Under the pieces are notes generated by a model that had not been told where the DNA came from, searched no databases, and saw nothing but the letters and a program-made list of their open reading frames with translations. A stretch of 64,000 nucleotides of DNA from assembly GCA_964487565.1 (NCBI GenBank), contig CAZARN010000005.1:62001-126000 (forward strand), given 5' to 3'. Positions 51,181-60,019 of this stretch are shown piece after piece. The position numbers and the translations under genes are program-made. The DNA comes from Phil1 sp964487565. Its GTDB lineage: Bacteria > Bacillota > Clostridia > Christensenellales > CAG-138. Numbering within the stretch: the stretch's first letter is position 1; each line of letters starts with the position of its first letter.

Positions 51181-51222
51181 TGCGGTAGTATTGTACTGTA
51201 TCAAAGCAAAGGAGGAGCGCTC

Positions 51223-51513
51223 ATGTACGAAAGCAAGCTGCAAAGCGAGGAGATGGACTCGCTTTTCCGTGCCGTCCTCACGCTTGAAACGCAGGAGGAT
51301 TGCTACCGCTTTTTTGAGGATCTTTGCACGATCGGCGAATTGCAGGCGATGAGTCAGCGCTTTGCCGTCGCGCGGATGCTGCGCAGGCATGAGACCTATC
51401 AAAAGATCGCTGTTGAAACCGGCGCGTCGACCGCGACGATATCGCGTGTGAACCGCTGTCTTGTTTACGGCTCTGCCGGGTACAGGAACGCGCTGGACAA
51501 ACTTGGAGACTAA
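51223..51513 (+). CDS. yerC: YerC/YecD family TrpR-related DNA-binding protein
   Basis: 96 residues: LQSEEMDSLFRAVLTLETQEDCYRFFEDLC, TIGELQAMSQRFAVARML, YQKIAVETGASTATISRVNRCL, the standard YerC sequence with a TrpR-like helix-turn-helix. In Clostridia it is a small transcription factor of little-studied target. RBS GGAGGAG. It ends one base before the next start, so it forms an operon with the amidohydrolase gene. Confidence 0.93.
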   Translation: MYESKLQSEEMDSLFRAVLTLETQEDCYRFFEDLCTIGELQAMSQRFAVARMLRRHETYQKIAVETGASTATISRVNRCLVYGSAGYRNALDKLGD

Positions 51514-51514
51514 A

Positions 51515-53122
51515 ATGATCCAAACGATTTTTTACGGCGGCCGCGTCGTCACGATGGACGGCCGGGTGACGGAGGCGGTCTGCGTTGAAGACGGAAGGAT
51601 CGCTTTCACGGGTTCAAACGAAGAAGCGCTTCTGATGAGATCGGCCGGAACAAAGCTCGTCCCCCTTTCGGGCGCGCTTATGCTGCCGGGCTTTATCGAC
51701 ACTCACATGCACTTTCTGGGCTATGGCAAAAGCCTTTCCATCGCGCAGCTCGGGCCTGCGCGCAGCAAAGCGGAGCTTATCGAAACGGGCCGCGCGTTCA
51801 TGGCGGCGCATCCGGGGCTTCGCGCGCTCATCGGCGCGGGATGGAACAACGATCACTGGTCGGACGACGCCACGTTCCCCACGCGAGAGCAGCTTGATCT
51901 TATCACGCGGGACATACCCGTCGCTTTCACAAGAACGTGTTATCACATCGTCTGTCTCAACACGCGCGCGCTTGAAATTTGCGGCATAACCGAAAATACG
52001 CCTGATCCGGAGGGCGGAAGCATTTATCGCGACGGGAACGGAACGCCCACAGGCGTGCTCAGCGAGGACGCCTGTTCGCTTGCGGCTCCCGTTTATCCGG
52101 ATGAGACTGCGGATGACTTCATGGGATATCTTCGCGCGTCCGCGGCGGACGCGGTGAGCTGCGGACTGACGACTGTCCATACCGACGATCTTGAATTGGA
52201 TCACGGCGCGCCGGATCTTGCGCTCAAGGCTTATAGCAGCCTGCTTGAGGGCGATTGGCTGCCCGTGCGTGTCTATGAGCAGTGCCGGCTTGCAAACGCC
52301 GTGATGCAGCGGGACTTTTTCGGCGCGGGGTATGAGTTCTATCAGGGCGACGGGCGCTTCCGCATAGGGCCGATGAAGCTCGTTGCCGACGGGTCGCTCG
52401 GCGCGCGCACCGCATATCTCAAAAAGCCGTACTGTGACGCGCCCGAAACGCGCGGACTTGCCATATACACGCAGGAACAGCTCGACGAGCTGATAATCAA
52501 CGCGGCGCGGCACAACATGCCGAGCGTCGTTCACGCGATAGGCGACGCGATGCTCGACATGGTGCTCAATTCGTTTGAGAAGGCGCGGCGCGTTGAAGAG
52601 ACGCCGCTCCGTCACGCCGTCATCCATTGCCAGCTCACCTCGCCCGAACAGCTCGCGCGCATGGCGAAGCTTTCGATAATGGCGCAGACCCAGCCGATAT
52701 TTCTCGATTATGATATCCACATGGCGCAGCAGCGCGCGGGCGAGCTGATAAAAACGAGCTATGCCTTCAACACGATGCGCGGCCTCGGCATACTTGAGGC
52801 TTTCGGTTCCGACTGTCCGGTGGAGCGCTTCAATGCGATCCAGGGCATATACCATGCGGTCACAAGGCAGGATCTTTCCGGCTTCCCCGAAGGCGGCTGG
52901 TATCCGAACGAGCGCATGAGCGTTGCGGACGCCGTGGCCTGCTTCACGAGGGACGCGGCTTATACGTCATATGAGGAAAACACCAAGGGTACGATAAGCG
53001 CTGGAAAACTTGCGGATCTTGTCGTGCTTGACAGTGATATTTTCAGCATCGAGCCTGCGGATATCAAAAATGCCGGCGTTGTGATGACCGTGCTCGGCGG
53101 AAAGATCGTTTACGAAAAATAA
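51515..53122 (+). CDS. YtcJ-like amidohydrolase family 3 protein
   Basis: 535 residues. Amidohydrolase motifs: MLPGFIDTHMHFLGYG, the long YtcJ-type middle (GAGWNNDHWSDDATFPTREQLD, VADGSLGARTAYLKKPY), VVHAIGDAML, HAVIHCQLTSPEQL and EAFGSDCPVERFN, with the C-terminal LADLVVLDSDIF. It hydrolyses a C-N bond in an unknown substrate; family members include N-substituted formamide deformylases. RBS GGAG overlaps the yerC stop region. It ends before a large convergent terminator. Confidence 0.88.
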   Translation: MIQTIFYGGRVVTMDGRVTEAVCVEDGRIAFTGSNEEALLMRSAGTKLVPLSGALMLPGFIDTHMHFLGYGKSLSIAQLGPARSKAELIETGRAFMAAHPGLRALIGAGWNNDHWSDDATFPTREQLDLITRDIPVAFTRTCYHIVCLNTRALEICGITENTPDPEGGSIYRDGNGTPTGVLSEDACSLAAPVYPDETADDFMGYLRASAADAVSCGLTTVHTDDLELDHGAPDLALKAYSSLLEGDWLPVRVYEQCRLANAVMQRDFFGAGYEFYQGDGRFRIGPMKLVADGSLGARTAYLKKPYCDAPETRGLAIYTQEQLDELIINAARHNMPSVVHAIGDAMLDMVLNSFEKARRVEETPLRHAVIHCQLTSPEQLARMAKLSIMAQTQPIFLDYDIHMAQQRAGELIKTSYAFNTMRGLGILEAFGSDCPVERFNAIQGIYHAVTRQDLSGFPEGGWYPNERMSVADAVACFTRDAAYTSYEENTKGTISAGKLADLVVLDSDIFSIEPADIKNAGVVMTVLGGKIVYEK

Positions 53123-53174
53123 GGCCGCGAAACCGCGGGAGAGTATCAAAAACCCACTCGTCTAAACGAAGTAA

Positions 53175-53236
53175 GCCCCGATCGCCGACAGTATTATATA
53201 CTGAAACCCGATCGGGGCGTTCTTGAATTGCAGTAA
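53175..53236. terminator. Nested hairpin terminator between convergent genes
   Basis: Outer perfect stem GCCCCGATCG (53175-53184) / CGATCGGGGC (53219-53228) and inner stem CAGTAT / ATACTG. Followed by gTTCTT on the plus strand. It lies between YtcJ-like and DUF6179-like genes. Confidence 0.7.
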
Positions 53237-53298
53237 ACCGTGTTACGGTGTAACGACATAATATGATCCGCGAGTGCGGGACGCCGGTTTGGCAGCGG

Positions 53299-54201
53299 TC
53301 AGATCGCCATCACAATGAGGCGCGGCGCCATATCCTCCGCCGCACGGATAAGGTACTCCGTCGTGCGCTCGCCCGTGCCGAAGCCAAGGCAAACGCGGGA
53401 GGCTGCGTCGGAGAGCATTGCCTTCACCTTTTCCGCGTCGTCCGCAGCCGCTGCGATGAGCTTGAGAATGGCGCCCATTTCGGAATCGTTGATGGTGAGC
53501 CTGTCCGGCGGCAGGCAAAGCAGCGCGCGGCCCACGGCGGCTTCGGCCGCCGGCGCATACAGACCGACGACAAGCTCGGCGAAATCCGGGAAAGTGCGTT
53601 TATAGAGCGCCGTGAGCGTTTCGGCGTCGAACAAACGCAAAAAGTCCGCTTCGGTATTGAGCGCGCGCAGATATGCGTTGATGTATTCAATGCCCTGAAG
53701 GGAATCGTCGATCGGGCAGCAGAGCGGATATACTATCTCGCACGGTACGGCGTGTGCAAAAAGACCGTCGTCGTAATTGCCGAAGAAGTCGCGCACCGCT
53801 TCGAGCGTTTCCGAATAAGCCTTGTTCACGACCGGCGGCAGACGGGTTTTCGCCTGCGCGAGCAAAAGCCTGCCGCGGTTGGCGAGACGGCGCACGTCGT
53901 CCCTGCCGAGGGAGAAAAGGGTCTTGAGCGCGGCGCCTGCGTTGCCGTGCATGCGCACATGCAGCTCGATGCAGTACTTTATGCCGCGGATGAGCTCCTT
54001 CGCATTTTCTTCCGCAATGGAGGAGCTTTCACCCATCGTGAAAAGGAATGTCTGTTCCGCAAGAAGCGCGTACAGCTCATCCTCGCGGTTTGCGAAAACG
54101 CCTGTGCGCGCCGTTACGGGTGTATCCTCCGTTGGGGTAAGGTGTAAGTCATCGGTACTTGCAATCTTCGTCATCTTCTTCTTCAACGTCCTCTTCTTCA
54201 T
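53299..54201 (-). CDS. DUF6179-like protein
   Basis: 300 residues from the first ATG; a second ATG nine codons in (54174) is equally possible. The start of the core, LLAEQTFLFTMGESSSIAEENAKELIRGIKYCIELHV (read in parts), matches what I recall of DUF6179, and DYYDG-like and LVIPLCCPIDDSL regions follow. It is mostly helical and lacks membrane segments. It overlaps the upstream DUF6323-like gene by 26-53 bases. Function is unknown; the two-gene arrangement recurs in gut Clostridia. Confidence 0.65.
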   Translation of the reverse strand: MKKRTLKKKMTKIASTDDLHLTPTEDTPVTARTGVFANREDELYALLAEQTFLFTMGESSSIAEENAKELIRGIKYCIELHVRMHGNAGAALKTLFSLGRDDVRRLANRGRLLLAQAKTRLPPVVNKAYSETLEAVRDFFGNYDDGLFAHAVPCEIVYPLCCPIDDSLQGIEYINAYLRALNTEADFLRLFDAETLTALYKRTFPDFAELVVGLYAPAAEAAVGRALLCLPPDRLTINDSEMGAILKLIAAAADDAEKVKAMLSDAASRVCLGFGTGERTTEYLIRAAEDMAPRLIVMAI

Positions 54202-54637
54202 CCAATTCTATTCCGAAACGCCGCATCCTGCAAAGGCGTTCAAGCGATATGCACGCCACGGCCTCCGTATCACCCTCATATCGGTCGAAGGCTTTTCGCA
54301 TTTGATCGATCAGTTCGTCGTCGCTTATAAGATCAAGCGACTCGTTTTTGAAATAATAAAACGCATCGATAAGCTCCGACAGCCTGTCGGCGTAACATTC
54401 GTCATCCATGAAGGGCGAATCGGCAAACGCCAGCACGAGCTTTTTCATCGTGCCCGCGCCGAATTCGATCCTGCGGTTGTCGCGGAGGGCTTCCTCGTGC
54501 TTTTCGCAAAGCGCGGCGAGCGTTTTCGGCGACATGGTCAGGCCGAAGCGCGAAATATAATCGCCGCACTCGGCAAGCGCGCGCATGAATTCGGCGTCTG
54601 TCGCGACGTCGCGCTTTGTGCAAACCAAATCCGTCAT
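54149..54637 (-). CDS. DUF6323-like protein
   Basis: 162 residues from the ATG at 54637, which is preceded by a GGGGGG run; an ATG three codons earlier would overlap that run. The pattern ISRFGLTMSPKTLAALCEKHEEALRDNRRIEFGAG, DSPFMDDECYADRLSELIDAFYYFKNES and ISDDELIDQMRKAFDRYEGD resembles DUF6323. The C-terminus is strongly acidic (DEEEDVEEEDDED). It overlaps its partner gene downstream. Function unknown. Confidence 0.65.
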   Translation of the reverse strand: MTDLVCTKRDVATDAEFMRALAECGDYISRFGLTMSPKTLAALCEKHEEALRDNRRIEFGAGTMKKLVLAFADSPFMDDECYADRLSELIDAFYYFKNESLDLISDDELIDQMRKAFDRYEGDTEAVACISLERLCRMRRFGIELDEEEDVEEEDDEDCKYR

Positions 54638-54732
54638 GCCTGTCATCCCCCCCTGTATATTTATGATAAGCTTATGGTTTTTTCTGCGCAAGTCTTGTAA
54701 TTTGCACCGAAATGTGATAATGTACTGACAAT

Positions 54733-54762
54733 AAAAAACGGCCTTTCGGCCGCTTTTTTTTG
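54733..54762. terminator. Bidirectional terminator after the diguanylate cyclase
   Basis: Stem CGGCC-TTTC-GGCCG with A6 on one side and T8 on the other; on the minus strand it closes the cyclase gene. Confidence 0.9.
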
Positions 54763-54780
54763 AGTCAATACGTTCGGCGC

Positions 54781-56667
54781 TCACTCGCAGCCGATCATGA
54801 AATTATCCTTCCCGCTGGTTTTCACGCTGTAAAGCAGACTGTCGGCTTTTGAATACAAAGCTTCGAAATTGTTGTTCACATCATCCGTGCAGATCACGAT
54901 GCCCACGCTTGCCGTGACCTGCATGTCGGAACGGTTGCCGGAGGAAACGTTGATCCTGAGCGCGTTCACAAGCTCCTCGCCCTTGCGCTGCGCAAGGCGT
55001 TCGTCGGGCATGTTCTTCATCAGCACCATGAATTCGTCCCCGCCGATGCGGCCGACGATATCGCTTGCGCGGAACACGCCCTTTATGCGCTGCGCGATAC
55101 GCTTTATCGTTTCATCGCCGCACTGATGGCCCAGGGTGTCGTTTATGCGTTTGAAATCGTCAATGTCGATCATGAACAGCGCGTGCTTCGCGCCCGTGCC
55201 CTCGATGGAAAGATATTTTTTGATATGCGCGATCGCGGCGTCATGATTATAAATGCCCGTCATGGAGTCGCATTCGGCCGCGGCGTTAAGCTCGTCGATC
55301 CTGCGGCGCTCGTCCTGCTCCTCGGTCACGTTCTCGCTCATGCCTATTGCGTGATAGGGCTTGTTGCGCCCGTCCATGAGGCAGTTGTATTTTATGCGTT
55401 CAAACCACCAATCGCTGCCGTCCGCCGTGCGGACGCGGAAAACACCCGTCACGAATTTTTCGCCGTTTTCTATGCGCTTGTACATCTCGCGCATCGCATC
55501 GGCGCTGTCCGGATGGATATAGCCCCTTTGGATGAGGGATTCAGGCACGTTTTCGATCACGGTCTCCGGGATGCCGTGGATGGCCTTTGAGCGTTCGTCG
55601 TGCGTTATGGTATGATTGATGACGTCATAATCCCAAATCGTGACGGTGGTGTTTTCAAGCGCGATGCGATAGCGCGCTTCGCTTTCGCGCAGCAGCGCCT
55701 GATCGGCAAGCAGAATGCGCGTGTTCCTCCTGAAAAGGCCTACGATGAGCAGTATGAACACCGCGGCGGTGCAAAGCACCACGCATATGAGCGCGTAGCC
55801 CTGGGTGACTGTTTCATACGCCTCGGAGTCCAGCACGGAGGTCGGGACCGTGACCCATATCATCCAATCCGAAAAGCCCACGCTTTGATACACGGCGTAC
55901 TGCCTCACGCCGTTGAGTATATATTCCTTGCTGCCGCAATGCCCGGCTGCAAAATCATCGATGATGAGCTTCGCCTCTTCGCTGCCGGGGCTGAGGGTGC
56001 TGTTTTCACGCCCGGCTTCAAGCGATTCGTTCGTATATGTGACGGCGTTGCCGGAGCCTGTTATATAGTCCCCGTTGCCCGCGAATACGAGCGTGAGCAT
56101 GTCGTCATATATGGAGCCTTCAACGCATTGGCTGAATTTTTCCTCGTTGCACACGCCGAAAATGACGCCTTCAACGCTGCTTTCATCTTCGGAGTATACG
56201 GGCACGCTGAGCACAAAACGGCGTTTCCCGTCCCGCTTGCTCGTCACAATCTGAAATCCGCGCGCTCCGTTCATTGACTGGATGAAATAATCCCTGTCCT
56301 CAACGCTGACGCCGGCTTCGCCGTTGCACCAGGTTTCGCCGTTGGGCAAAGCATAGCAAATATCAAGATAATCGCTGATCGATTTTATGCTTGAAAGCTT
56401 TTTGGAAATAAGCGCGCTGTTGCCGGCGTTGTCGGGCACGACGGTGACGGCTGCCGATTCAAGGAGGGAATAGCAGGTTTTCATGGCAGAAGCAAGCACG
56501 CGCGACTGGTCGGATGCCGAATCGCTCAGCAGACTGCGCGCGTCCCTTTTTATGCTTTCGATCGCCGTATGCTGGAATACCGTCATCGATATCGTGGTTA
56601 CGACGACGAGCACCGCCAGCATGGCCGCGATCATCCATTTGCTTGTTCTGCCATGCTCTGCGCTCAT
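54781..56667 (-). CDS. Membrane Cache-PAS-GGDEF diguanylate cyclase
   Basis: 628 residues from the ATG at 56667 (GGAGG nine bases upstream). First membrane helix MIAAMLAVLVVVTTISM; an extracellular dCache-type sensor to about residue 285 (YFIQSMNGARGFQIVTSKRDGKRRFVLSVPVY in parts); second helix ALICVVLCTAAVFILLIVGLF; a PAS domain (YRIALENTTVTIWDYDVINHTI, VRTADGSDWWFERIKYN); then GGDEF (DSMTGIYNHDAA, RIGGDEFMVLM). RASD five residues before GGDEF is the canonical inhibitory I-site. It should make c-di-GMP in response to an outside signal, linking to the GEMM riboswitch and HD-GYP protein elsewhere in the window. Confidence 0.93.
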   Translation of the reverse strand: MSAEHGRTSKWMIAAMLAVLVVVTTISMTVFQHTAIESIKRDARSLLSDSASDQSRVLASAMKTCYSLLESAAVTVVPDNAGNSALISKKLSSIKSISDYLDICYALPNGETWCNGEAGVSVEDRDYFIQSMNGARGFQIVTSKRDGKRRFVLSVPVYSEDESSVEGVIFGVCNEEKFSQCVEGSIYDDMLTLVFAGNGDYITGSGNAVTYTNESLEAGRENSTLSPGSEEAKLIIDDFAAGHCGSKEYILNGVRQYAVYQSVGFSDWMIWVTVPTSVLDSEAYETVTQGYALICVVLCTAAVFILLIVGLFRRNTRILLADQALLRESEARYRIALENTTVTIWDYDVINHTITHDERSKAIHGIPETVIENVPESLIQRGYIHPDSADAMREMYKRIENGEKFVTGVFRVRTADGSDWWFERIKYNCLMDGRNKPYHAIGMSENVTEEQDERRRIDELNAAAECDSMTGIYNHDAAIAHIKKYLSIEGTGAKHALFMIDIDDFKRINDTLGHQCGDETIKRIAQRIKGVFRASDIVGRIGGDEFMVLMKNMPDERLAQRKGEELVNALRINVSSGNRSDMQVTASVGIVICTDDVNNNFEALYSKADSLLYSVKTSGKDNFMIGCE

Positions 56668-56808
56668 TAAGCGCATCCTCCAATTCCCGCTCAAATACAA
56701 ACAATGCGCGGCTGAAATATCTGATCCGATCATGATAAATACAGATTATGGATACATTATATCAGCCGCGAAGATCGCATACAACAGAAAACATTGGTAA
56801 ATAAGGTC

Positions 56809-57387
56809 TTATTCGTGACCTTTTGTGACGAAAAATTCCTTCTTGAACAATCTGGAGACCGGCTTGTATATAAGGTAGGTGACAAGCGAGTTGATGCCTG
56901 TCTTGGCGGCGTTGAACGCGATAAAGCTCCAGATTATGCTCCAGATGGCGGCCTGCGCCGTCGCATAATCCATGGTGGGGCTTATGAGGAACATCGGCGA
57001 AAGGAAATAGTTGAAGGGGACCATTATCGCGATCATGGCGAGCGAACCGCACACAAGTCCTTCGATCGCGCCGCGAAGGGTATGCCTTCTGTGATATATC
57101 AACCCGGCGACGATTACATATGCGCCCGTCGCAAAAAAGTGCATCACGCCGCCGACCCAGCCGCTTGAAGCGGATACCGTCACCGCCTGGAGAAGGCTTA
57201 CGATGGCTGTGAGCACGAGCCCCGCGCCGGGGCCGTATATGAACGTGCCGATGAGTATGGGCACGTCGGCCATGTCATATTCAAGATAGGGCAGGATCAG
57301 CGGAAAGCGCACCACATACATCAGCGCAAGCGACATCGCGCAAAGCAGACCCATCTTCACCAGTTTTTCGATCATAGGATTTCTCAT
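56809..57387 (-). CDS. ribU: Riboflavin ECF transporter S component RibU
   Basis: 192 residues from the ATG at 57387 (GGGAGG upstream). Six hydrophobic helices with the RibU signature FPLILPYLEYDMADVPILIGTFIYGP and GLVLTAIVSLLQAVTVSASSGWVG. It binds riboflavin and works with the shared ECF energiser. The FMN riboswitch and terminator directly upstream confirm the substrate class. Confidence 0.94.
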   Translation of the reverse strand: MRNPMIEKLVKMGLLCAMSLALMYVVRFPLILPYLEYDMADVPILIGTFIYGPGAGLVLTAIVSLLQAVTVSASSGWVGGVMHFFATGAYVIVAGLIYHRRHTLRGAIEGLVCGSLAMIAIMVPFNYFLSPMFLISPTMDYATAQAAIWSIIWSFIAFNAAKTGINSLVTYLIYKPVSRLFKKEFFVTKGHE

Positions 57388-57414
57388 ATCCGTTACCTCC
57401 CGCCTTTTCAAGGC

Positions 57415-57443
57415 AAAAAAAATACCCCGCGCATGCGCGGGGG
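57415..57443 (-). terminator. Riboswitch-controlled terminator before ribU
   Basis: Perfect palindromic stem CCCCGCGCATGCGCGGGG (57425-57442), followed on the minus strand by TATTTTTTTT. It sits between the FMN aptamer and ribU. Confidence 0.9.
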
Positions 57444-57465
57444 TACACAGCAAAAAAACTCTGTG

Positions 57466-57602
57466 CTGGCTTCTTTCATCCGGACTTTACCGTCGGCACC
57501 GGAATCTCACCGGTTCAGTCCATGCGATCGACATGGAGTCGCGGGCTCATCGGCAAACGCCGCATCACCGCCGGTGTGGAATTGCACCACCCCCCGAAGC
57601 AG
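57466..57602 (-). ncRNA. FMN riboswitch (RFN element)
   Basis: On the minus strand the RFN conserved blocks occur in order: CTTCGGGGGGTGGTGCAATTCC, CACCGGCGGTGATG, GCCGATGAGCCCGCGACTC, GACTGAACCGGTGAGATTCCGGTGCCGACGGT (read in parts) and AAAGTCCGGATGAAAGAAG. It should stop ribU transcription when FMN is high, through the terminator at 57415-57443. Confidence 0.96.
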
Positions 57603-57657
57603 GTATATTATAACCTCATGCGCGGGGCATTGCAACACCCTTGTTGGACGCGGCGGC

Positions 57658-58725
57658 TCATTCTTCGCTGGAAAGTTTTTTCGCCTGTTCGGCGAGTATC
57701 AGCGCGTCGATGATCTCATCCATGTCGCCGTCGAGGAAGGCTTCAAGCTTATACAGGGTAACGCCCACGCGGTGATCTGTCACGCGGCCCTGCGGGAAGT
57801 TATAGGTGCGTATCCGCTCGCTGCGGTCTCCGCTGCCCACCTGGGCGCGCCGCGCGCCCGCCTCCTCCTGCGCAGCGCGGGAGCGGTAAAGGTCGAGCAG
57901 ACGGCTTTTCAGAACGCGCATCGCCTTGTCCTTGTTTTTATACTGGCTCCGCTCATCCTGACACTGCACGACAAGCCCCGTCGGGATGTGCGTGATCCTT
58001 ATGGCGCTTTCCGTTTTGTTGACATGCTGACCGCCCGCGCCGCCGGCGCGGTATGTATCGATCTGAAGATCGGCGGGATCTATCTCAACCTCAACGTCGT
58101 CCGCTTCGGGCAGCACGGCCACCGTGGCAGCGCTCGTGTGTATCCTGCCCTGGTTTTCCGTTTCGGGCACGCGCTGCACGCGGTGCACGCCGCTTTCGTA
58201 TTTCATGCGGCTGTAAGCGCCGCGGGACTGGAGGCTCAGCACGACCTCCTTCACGCCGCCCAGCTCCGTATAATTCTCGCTCAAAAGCTCGCTTTTATAG
58301 CCGTGGCGCTCCGCATAGCGCAGATACATGCGCAGCAGATCGCCGGCGAAAAGCGCAGCCTCCTCGCCGCCGGTGCCGGCGCGTATTTCGATTATCACGT
58401 CTCGCTCGTCGTTCGGATCGCGGGGGAGCAGCAAAACCTTGAGCTTTTGCGCAATGGTTTCCTTCTTCTGCTGCTGGCAGGTCAGTTCCTCGTGGACGAG
58501 TTCTTTCATATCGGCGTCAAGATGGGAACCGAGCAGCTCCCTGCACCCGTTCTCTTCTTCCTCTGCCGCAAGATATTCGTCGTAAGCTTCAACGATGTCG
58601 GTAAGCTGCGCCCTCTCGCGCGAAAGCTCCCTGTATCGCTTCTGATCGGAAATGACGGCCGGATCGGACAGAAGCGCCGTTATCTCTTCGTATTTTTGTT
58701 TTATCGTGCGCAGTTTATCCAGCAA
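57658..58725 (-). CDS. prfA: Peptide chain release factor 1
   Basis: 355 residues, RF1 length. GGQ motif RAGGAGGQHVNKTESAIRITH is complete, with domain I helices (LRTIKQKYEEITALLSDPAVISD) and GVHRVQRVPETE. Frees the peptide at UAA/UAG. The start overlaps the capA stop by eleven bases. Normally it follows prmC directly or precedes it; here capA is between. Confidence 0.96.
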   Translation of the reverse strand: MLDKLRTIKQKYEEITALLSDPAVISDQKRYRELSRERAQLTDIVEAYDEYLAAEEEENGCRELLGSHLDADMKELVHEELTCQQQKKETIAQKLKVLLLPRDPNDERDVIIEIRAGTGGEEAALFAGDLLRMYLRYAERHGYKSELLSENYTELGGVKEVVLSLQSRGAYSRMKYESGVHRVQRVPETENQGRIHTSAATVAVLPEADDVEVEIDPADLQIDTYRAGGAGGQHVNKTESAIRITHIPTGLVVQCQDERSQYKNKDKAMRVLKSRLLDLYRSRAAQEEAGARRAQVGSGDRSERIRTYNFPQGRVTDHRVGVTLYKLEAFLDGDMDEIIDALILAEQAKKLSSEE

Positions 58726-60019
58726 TGCGGGCCGCCTCCTCCCTGGTGATGAGATCTATCCCTTCGCCCGAGCATATTGAGCGCACATGCTCGAACGCGC
58801 TCAGAAACGCGCCTTCGCTGTCCTCAAAGCATGGTTGAACGAGGCGCACCGTGTCACGATAGCATAACAGCGGCAGATACGCAAGCCCCGTGCAGCGCAC
58901 GCGGCCGTCCCCGGCGCGGATGAGGGTGAGGCGCACGAAAACGCCGTATTCATTGTACTGTCGCGTCATGTTGGAAAGGAAGTTGCCCATGGAGTACGCG
59001 ACGGGCACGCGCACGCTTTCGCCGTCGCGCATCGCCTCGCGCCATTCAAGCTCCTGCACCACATGGGGATGGCTGCCCATTATCGCGTCGACCCCGATCC
59101 CGATGAGCGCGTCCGCGTATCCGCGCTGCGTCCTGTTGCTCGAATTTTCATATTCGTTGCCCCAGTGCACGAGCGCGACCACAAATTCCGCGCCCGCGCC
59201 GCGGCAGGCGTCCGCCATCGCTTTCAGCTTTTCGGTGTCCGAAAGGCGCGCTATCGCATACCCGCGCTCCTCTTCGCCAAGGCCCGGCGTGCCGCTGTTG
59301 ATGATATCGGTCGCAGCGATGAAGCCAACCTTTATGCCGTTCACCTCAAGAACGCGCGGCGAAGCGGCGTCCGCCGCGTCAAGATAGGTGCCAAGCTGCA
59401 CGATGCCGGCCTCACGGATCACCCGTGCCGTGCGGTAAAGCCCGTCCGCGCCCATATCAAGGCAGTGGTTGTTGACGCTTGAAAGCACGTCGAAGCCCGC
59501 GAGGGCAAGATCACGCGCGAACTCGTCCGGCGCGTTGAAGCGCTGGTAAGGAGGTCTTGTGGGCGAGGGATTCGCCTCCGTGACGGGGGCCGCCGTGGCG
59601 CGCGGCTGCGTATAGCCGGCCTCGGCCCCTGCAAACGTACACTCGAAATTGCCGCACATGATATCCATCGCGCCGAAAAGGCCTGAAACGCCGGCGAAGC
59701 TTCGCGAAAAATCAAAGCCCGCGTCCATCTTCGCTTCCGTTATCTGGGAGGTCATCACCATTATGTCGCCCACAAAGCCGAGCTCAGCCGTCTGCGGCGT
59801 CGGTTCGGGCGTCGGTACCGGCGTCTGCGTCGGAGCGGTCGTCGGCGCGGGAGCGGGCGTCGGCGCGGGAGCGGGCGTCGCCGTTTGCCGCATCGTGGAT
59901 ACCGGCGCCTCGATCTCCACGGGCGCCTGCGGCGCGGTGGAAGCCGCCATGCCGCAGGCGCAGCATGAAAGCAGCGTCGTCATTATCGCGAGGGTAAGCT
60001 TTATGAGCGTTTTATCCAA
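58715..60019 (-). CDS. capA: CapA-family (PGA_cap) metallophosphatase-like lipoprotein
   Basis: 434 residues. Signal region LTLAIMTTLLSCCACG with several cysteines, one likely lipidated, then an imperfect Pro/Ala/Thr repeat linker (APAPTPAPAPT). The CapA domain has ELGFVGDIMV, MCGNFECTF, SSVNNHCLDMGADGL, VALVHWGNEYE and IMGSHPHVVQ, the metal ligands of the family. CapA proteins take part in poly-gamma-glutamate capsule export, though many have unknown roles. It sits between prmC (19-base overlap) and prfA (11-base overlap), an unexpected place for a surface protein. Confidence 0.9.
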   Translation of the reverse strand: MDKTLIKLTLAIMTTLLSCCACGMAASTAPQAPVEIEAPVSTMRQTATPAPAPTPAPAPTTAPTQTPVPTPEPTPQTAELGFVGDIMVMTSQITEAKMDAGFDFSRSFAGVSGLFGAMDIMCGNFECTFAGAEAGYTQPRATAAPVTEANPSPTRPPYQRFNAPDEFARDLALAGFDVLSSVNNHCLDMGADGLYRTARVIREAGIVQLGTYLDAADAASPRVLEVNGIKVGFIAATDIINSGTPGLGEEERGYAIARLSDTEKLKAMADACRGAGAEFVVALVHWGNEYENSSNRTQRGYADALIGIGVDAIMGSHPHVVQELEWREAMRDGESVRVPVAYSMGNFLSNMTRQYNEYGVFVRLTLIRAGDGRVRCTGLAYLPLLCYRDTVRLVQPCFEDSEGAFLSAFEHVRSICSGEGIDLITREEAARIAG

